Source of the DNA: Amphibalanus amphitrite
Lineage: Eukaryota; Arthropoda; Thecostraca; Balanomorpha; Balanidae
DNA length: 64,000 nt
Reading direction: 5' to 3'
Assembly (NCBI RefSeq): GCF_019059575.1
Contig: NW_024882757.1
Location: 62,001-126,000, forward strand
Below, piece by piece: positions 59,305 through 64,000 of the stretch (position 1 is the first letter of the stretch; each line of letters opens with the position of its first letter). Made by a program: the position numbers and the translations under genes. Below the pieces are notes generated by a model. That model saw only the letters and a list, made by a program, of their open reading frames with translations. It was not told where the DNA came from and searched no databases.

Positions 59305-59534
59305 CTGGTTAAATCATGCTTTTGGTTAAATTGATCGGGTATTTAACCATATCATTAGGTCCGGGGTGAAGAGATCTTTCAAATGGTGGTCTTATTTTTC
59401 AGTTTCCTCCAGCCGTTTAGGCGTAAAACGGTTTTTAGATTTTTCCCTAGATTTCTAGATTTTTCCCTAGATTTGGCAGCCCCAATCTGGGCTGGGCCGA
59501 ATGTGGGCTGAATGTGGGCTAACTTCCGTTACAT
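59305..59534 (-). repeat. Right unique terminal inverted repeat of the foldback element
   Basis: Reverse complement of the left end, differing at only a few bases (for example GATCGGGTATTT against AAATACTGGATC). Confidence 0.92.
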
Positions 59535-59543
59535 ACGGATTTT
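59535..59543. repeat. 9-bp target-site duplication, right (ACGGATTTT)
   Basis: Matches 47,725-47,733 exactly. Confidence 0.93.
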
Positions 59544-59556
59544 CCTATTCGCTCAC

Positions 59557-59663
59557 CATTGTAGTCCGTTTGTAATGCGTATATTAACTCTGCTCATGTA
59601 ACCCCGAGCTCTATAATGTGGAATGCGCATCGGCCGCCAGATGGTGTCCAACGGTGCCGCCAT
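59557..59663 (-). CDS. Candidate first coding exon of an unrecognised gene
   Basis: The minus-strand ATG at 59,661-59,663 has a strong Kozak context (AACATGG). It opens 35 codons (MAAPLDTIWRPMRIPHYRAR, GYMSRVNIRITNGLQ) ending at a consensus donor GTGAGC (59,551-59,556) in phase 2. The N-terminus is basic, as in many mitochondrially imported proteins, but I do not recognise the family. The foldback element begins only 17 bp beyond the exon, so if this is a gene its first intron contains the 11.8-kb insertion. A damaged inverted copy of its 5' end lies at 61,640-61,830. It could also be part of a repeat. No second exon was found. Confidence 0.3.
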
Positions 59664-59830
59664 GTTGCGCAGACCAGAAAGCGGCCGCCGCCTGTGTTGG
59701 GGAATAGGGAATTCGGGACCTCGATTTACGTTTGCGGTCGCTGCATCCGTTACGTTCAAGCTATGTGGACACAGAACCCAGCATCTTACGCAGAATTGAG
59801 TGGAGAACAAGATGAAATCCTAAAAAATCC
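59636..59830. repeat. Inverted duplicate of 61,640-61,830 (left copy)
   Basis: About 190 bp matching the reverse complement of 61,640-61,830 at roughly nine bases in ten by eye. Shared landmarks are GCGCAGACCA, GCGGCCGCCGCC/CGGCCGCCGCC, GGGAATTCGGGACCTCGATT and CATCTTACGCAGAATTGA. It covers the start codon and upstream region of the candidate exon. Confidence 0.85.
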
Positions 59831-59871
59831 TCAGATATAAGGAACTACTACGTTAAAGGGACCATCCCACC

Positions 59872-60346
59872 TTAAAGGGACCCTCCCACCTTAACATTAG
59901 TTTTGAGTTGAGATAGCCAAGTTTGCGGCCAGGCTCAGAAACCACCATTTATCCTGGTCGCAACCCCCGCAGCTTTATGGTGTTCAAGAAATTTCTTCCC
60001 TTTACTTGCAGGGTGGGACCAGCGTGGTCCCTATCTCTTAACCATTACGGGAGTCTGATGACGTCATCAGGCTTTCGAACGTCCGTTAAATGTTTGACTA
60101 AAACGTTTTGTAGCACGCGGTGGTATATGCTGCTTTGCGCGCAACAAATGCCGCACTTTCAAATAAAGTCGCTAGAAACAGCGGAGATCACAAAAAGTAA
60201 ACAAAAGTAAAAGTCTAATATCTTGAAAACCGGTGAATATTTTTCGATGAAATTTGGTAGATATTCGTTTTTGCTCTTTCTGAACCGAGCGACATCACTT
60301 TCATGCCAATTCATTAACTTTTTTGAAGGTGGGAGGGTCCCTTTAA
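59872..60346. mobile_element. TTAA-flanked MITE, copy 1 (~475 bp)
   Basis: Begins TTAAAGGGACCCTCCCACCT and ends with the reverse complement form AAGGTGGGAGGGTCCCTTTA(A). A solo variant of the same end (TTAAAGGGACCATCCCACC) lies just before it at 59,853. The TTAA at both ends suggests a piggyBac-type mobiliser, though the inverted repeat does not start with CCC. It contains a 16-bp palindrome CTGATGACGTCATCAG (60,055-60,070). No coding capacity. Confidence 0.65.
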
Positions 60347-60489
60347 CATTAGTTTTGAGTTGAGATAGCCAAGTTTGCGGCCAGGCTCAGAAACCACCAT
60401 TTATCCTGGTCGCAAACCCCGCAGCTTTATGGTGTTCAAGAAATTTCTTCCCTTTACTTGCAGGGTGGGACCAGCTTAGTCCCTATCTC
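60347..60489. mobile_element. Fragment of the same MITE family
   Basis: Nearly identical to 59,893-60,040 (5' part of copy 1), cut at CCCTATCTCTTAA, where copy 2 begins. In copy 1 this same point is an intact TTAA, consistent with copy 2 having inserted into another copy. Confidence 0.6.
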
Positions 60490-60963
60490 TTAAAGGGACC
60501 CTCCCACCTTAACATTAGATTTGAGTTGAGATAGCCAAATTGGTGGCCATGGCCTGAAAATACCGGTTTGGGCACTCACAACATCGAAAAATGCTTTAAT
60601 TCGGAGATATCGAATTTCAAACTTGCAGTTTTCGGATTCTAAGGGGCTAATGCATTGGTATGCCCCCTTAGAATTTGTGACGTCAGCGGAGATCTAACGA
60701 TTTTAAATCTTTTACTAAAACGTTTGGTAGCACGCGGTGGTATATGCTGCTTTGCGCGCAACAAATGCCGCACTTTCAAATAAAGTCGCTAGGAACAGCG
60801 GAGATCCCGAAAAGTAAACAAAAGTAAAAGTCTAATATCTTGAAAACCGGTGAATATTTTTCGATGAAATTTGGTAGATATTCGTTTTTGCTCTTTCTGA
60901 ACCGAGCGACATCACTTTCATGCCAATTCATTAACTTTTTTGAAGGTGGGAGGGTCCCTTTAA
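60490..60963. mobile_element. TTAA-flanked MITE, copy 2 (~474 bp)
   Basis: Same inverted ends as copy 1. The right two-thirds (from about ACTAAAACGTTTGGTAGCAC, 60,713) is nearly identical to copy 1; the left third differs. Confidence 0.65.
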
Positions 60964-61639
60964 ACCCTTATAAGTCAATGGGGAAATATGAAAACTGCTA
61001 TTTTGGCGCCGAGAATGATCTGAAACTATCTCAAGCACATAGAATCTTGATTTCATGCACTCCTTGCAAGGTTCTATGCTTCATATTTACATTGTTGCCC
61101 TTGCGTGACGTCATTTGTGACGTCACAAGGGTCACAATTTTACTTCAATAACTCCCGATTAAATTGAGCTAGCGAGTCGGGAAAGCCACCAATGGACTGA
61201 GGAAGACCTGCCGAATCGAATGATATGCGACATGACCTCTTTCGACCAACTTCGTGACCTGGGGGTGCTGACCTGACCTTGACCTGAGGTCAACATCCTA
61301 AGTTGACCTGACCCGAACAAAAAGTATATCATTCGATGCGCCTGAGCTAGCTGAACACGATGATGCCAAAATCGCGGCTCTACGGCCATTTTTGGCGAAG
61401 TTATTTACCAAAAACCGAACCCGTGCCTTAGATCACTTGACCTGACCTCAGAGGTCACCGGTTGACCTGAGACCTGTACAGCGGGTTCCTACCAGTCACT
61501 CTGCATTATACTTTGCCGCATACGACCACTTAACCGCTTAATTCTAGTTAAATTAGCGGCGCATTAGCGAGGTGGGTTCAATCAACCCCCTCGGCCGGGG
61601 CAAATGTAGGTCCGGCGAGTGAATTTAAGGAATTCTGAA
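60964..61639. other. Intergenic DNA with TGACC / GGTCA clusters
   Basis: No gene. There is an imperfect inverted repeat of two TGACGTCA sites (about 61,098-61,131). Positions 61,235-61,320 and 61,435-61,475 have many TGACCT / AGGTCA pentamer-hexamers, like those in the piggyBac-like MITE, suggesting another old mobile fragment. Confidence 0.5.
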
Positions 61640-61830
61640 GATACGATCGTGTTCCCCATTCAATTCTGCGTAAGATGCCGGGTTCCGTATCTACGTAACT
61701 TGAACGTAACGGATGCGGCGGCCGCAAACGTAAATCGAGGTCCCGAATTCCCTATTCCTCAACACAGGCGGCGGCCGGTTCTTGGTCTGCGCAATATGGC
61801 CGCGACCGTTAGACACCACGGCCAATAGGA
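61640..61830 (+). pseudogene. Inverted, damaged copy of the candidate first exon's 5' region
   Basis: Reverse-complement match of 59,636-59,830. The equivalent ATG (61,796-61,798) opens only 10 codons (MAATVRHHGQ) before TAG, because a small deletion has shifted the frame relative to the left copy. The downstream part of the exon and the donor are missing. Confidence 0.4.
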
Positions 61831-63440
61831 TTGAAGCGGCATTGCTCCCCTGTGGTTTGTTGTCAAAAATATTCCTTATCTAGCTTTTTTTATCCGTTCC
61901 TCATCAACAAATTGATTTTACTACCAGAAAACATGGAATGAGGAGTCCGGCTATTATTTGCCTGGCTACGCATTTGTTTATTTTGATGACGTAAGAGACC
62001 CATGTAATCAGCCATCCTTATTTGCGTGAAAAATCCTTGCAAAATTTATTCAGTTCTCTATATACCGTGAATTTATGGCTCTCTCTATCGCCTGGATAAA
62101 AATAGGCCCCGCCCATCCCAATCAGCTGCTGCATGACGAGTTGATGACGACAACCACTACTTACCAGCAACCAATCTAGGGATAGCGTACGTGACAGTAA
62201 TGGTGCAGCGGTTGCAAAATATTACATTGTTATTCAAACGGTTTTTGCTATTAGGGCCTTGTTAGATGAGGATGAGGTTAGATTAGATGAGGTGTTGATG
62301 AAGGCAGGTATTTTTTAAAAATATTTTTTTGACAATTTTTTGCCCTTGTTTTACTTAATAGCTGAACCCGGGACCACCTGAAGTCTAAACCTTATTTTAT
62401 ATAACATGTCAATGCTGATGCTGTCTTGAAATCAAAATGTGAAATTTAGACAATGGTAATAGGAATAATGAATAGCAATTTCACCAACAACATTTTAATC
62501 TCTAGGAAGTGCAATTAAAATTGAAATCACTGTCTGCCACACTGCTCCATCCTGGTCATGCAACCAACGTTCATGGGTGGTGTTTCACGGCAGAGCACGC
62601 ACTGCAGTGCTCAGCACTGCAGTGCGCTGCGTGTGTCAGAGCATTGGGTTTCCATGGCAGTGTCAACAAACTTCACTGTGACGCTAAGCTATGACAGCAT
62701 CCCAGAACGCTAGCACGCTGCGGTACCAGCACCAGCAGCATGCTAGCAGTATTTGAACTCAAACCTCTGTTCTTGGTACGGTTTTTCAGAACCTCTCACT
62801 CTGTTCCAAACGCGATTGATCATAAACTAAGAGGTCACATGCAACGTCATTTGAGTGATGCTATGGTATGCCGTAGCTACCAGTGCACACAGTGTCTGGA
62901 TGGTGAAACAGGGCCATTATTAATCACATTTGCTTTGCTTTGTTTCAGCAGAAACCTGTCTGCACATGGGAGGAGCGCAACAAAAGCCCATCAAGTTCAT
63001 GCATGGCAGTGGATCTCAACAGGAGAAAACCAGAAAGAACATGGATGCTTGTAGATTGCAGTTGTACACTGCTGTTATCACCTGATGTGCGTGGCTGGCA
63101 TTGCTCCTGGCAAGAACCACCTGCAAGTGATGAGATGGTGCCTCAGTCGTTGAGTGTGCTGCAGTGTGAGAGGCGCCCTGATCTCTACTTTGTGATGGGT
63201 TTCCATTGGAGGTTCAACTGAGAAGTGAGAACTGACTGTGACCATGCTTGAGCATGCCACTGGAGCTTTACATGCTTAGGGCAGCTTTTGAACAGATGCT
63301 GACCATGGCATGTCCCATCCAGTTATCACGTGCACAGAATGGTGGGGGGGAGGGCAACTCTGGGCTCTTGAGTCAGCCCTACTGCACAGGGGGTACAGAT
63401 GGCCGCTTACGTTTGGTGTGTCCTGCACTGCATTATCAAG
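61831..63440. other. Intergenic DNA, no gene recognised
   Basis: AT-rich to about 62,500, then moderate GC. A tight GCACTGCAGTGC TCA GCACTGCAGTGC repeat-palindrome is at 62,598-62,624. Plus-strand frames around 62,740-63,221 match nothing I know. Confidence 0.5.
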
Positions 63441-63444
63441 CCCA

Positions 63445-64000
63445 GTCTGCGCCACAGGCAATGGGTCGGGCTGCACTATGTTAAAGGCAGACTATCTTGC
63501 AAAGGAGGCTGGCATCCTCTCCCATAATGACACACCAATTGGCAATCATCGCTGCGATGATCACGAGGGTGTCCGCTTATCTAACATGGTGAGGTGGAGA
63601 GCCAGTTCAAGCTGGCCTGAGGGATGGTTTTACTTCATCTGAGGCCCCCTTTCCCCGCCTGCCAGGTCCGGTCAAACGACCGCTTCACAGTGAACGACTT
63701 GCAGTGGATGCCGTCCCACAGCGCAACGAGCTCGCCGACCAGAGGCGGCGGCCAAGAGGCGGCCGCGCTCCCCCAGTCGACGGTCCCGGTGGACGTCGGC
63801 AACGCCCACCGCGCGACCATCAGATCGGCTCGCGACAGCGCCGTCGCCGACTGACCGCATGACTGGTATCTGTTCTTGATGTGGGACCGACTGCCACCGC
63901 CGGTCGCGGAAGGGCATCGCTCATCGGCCATCGACGTCCGCCAGCTTCGCGTGGGTCACTGTTCGGGCTGCCACCAATACACCGAATCGGATGGAACCCT
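63445..64000 (+). pseudogene. Decayed RNase H-like fragments of a non-LTR retrotransposon
   Basis: Two broken pieces. At about 63,480-63,530 the frame reads KADYLAKEA, like the end of a retroelement RNase H (G-N-x-x-AD-x-LAKEA). At about 63,690-63,960 it reads LQWMPSHS, then after a frameshift NELADQ, then QLRVGHCSGCHQY, the usual order (W-x-PSH, N-E-AD, L-R-x-GH) in the RNase H and following region of I/Jockey-type LINE polymerases. The second piece is much more GC-rich and runs off the window. Frames are interrupted, so it is not functional as seen. Family assignment is by motif order only. Confidence 0.4.

Larger units (their letters stand above)
47734..59534. mobile_element. Giant foldback element (11,801 bp) with inverted 278-bp satellite arrays
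   Basis: The outer 230 bp of each end (47,734-47,963 and 59,305-59,534) are near-identical inverted repeats starting ATGTAACGGAAGTTAGCC. Between them lie about 14 forward and about 27 reverse copies of a 278-bp satellite meeting head-to-head near 51,870. A perfect 9-bp duplication (ACGGATTTT) flanks the whole, so it inserted as one unit or grew from one insertion. Long inverted repeats with internal tandem repeats and a 9-bp duplication are the hallmarks of Drosophila FB elements, whose transposase (NOF) is of the Mutator-like class; assignment to that class is inferred from target-site size and form. No transposase is encoded. It lies about 2.5 kb upstream of the ZSWIM promoter and beside a candidate exon of another gene. 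Confidence 0.9.

Noticed and set aside
61560..61620. tRNA-like B box (GGTTCAATC) with flanking complementary bases
   Set aside because: No matching A box, acceptor stem or anticodon arm could be folded in the 80 bases upstream.

Overview
The window is eukaryotic and reads as animal, most likely arthropod, DNA. It has one intron-rich protein gene with canonical GT/AG splice sites, about 31 kb of that gene's first intron, GC-rich CpG-dense blocks, many microsatellites and minisatellites, and several structured DNA transposons. I see no bacterial-style operon. The taxonomic guess (arthropod, perhaps a crustacean) is weak inference from protein similarity and repeat content.

Positions 1-45,190 (minus strand): the 5' part of a ZSWIM4/5/6-type gene (SWIM zinc-finger protein, predicted cullin-RING ligase substrate receptor). 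I reconstructed ten coding exons by hand. They join in phase into 545 codons (1,635 nt) and cover the N-terminal BC-box/Cul2-box-like segment, the SWIM zinc finger (CxC..CxH) and much of the conserved helical region. The gene runs off the left edge. Exon 1 lies at 44,838-45,189; exons 2-10 lie within 826-13,879; intron 1 (13,880-44,837) makes up about half the window. A CpG-rich promoter with a palindromic GCGCATGCGC (NRF-1-like) site and a CCAAT box lies just upstream of exon 1.

Intron 1 carries a 2,818-bp hAT-like element (17,276-20,093; 8-bp target duplication) whose two ends hold minisatellites in opposite orientation, a 1,181-bp piggyBac-like MITE (21,944-23,124; TTAA duplications), several short tandem arrays and several CpG-rich blocks.

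Positions 45,480-64,000: upstream intergenic DNA dominated by an 11,801-bp foldback element (47,734-59,534). It has a perfect 9-bp target duplication and 230-bp unique termini. About 41 copies of a 278-bp satellite are arranged head-to-head (about 14 forward, about 27 reverse), with a recent six-monomer duplication in the reverse arm. Beyond it are a candidate first exon of an unrecognised gene, an inverted copy of that exon's 5' region, two ~475-bp TTAA-flanked MITEs, and a decayed RNase H-like fragment of a non-LTR retrotransposon at the right edge.

Main points of interest: the foldback/satellite element, a second element of a different superfamily with the same inverted-array architecture 30 kb away, and arrays of the branch-point-like pentamer CTGAC upstream of several 3' splice sites of the ZSWIM gene.
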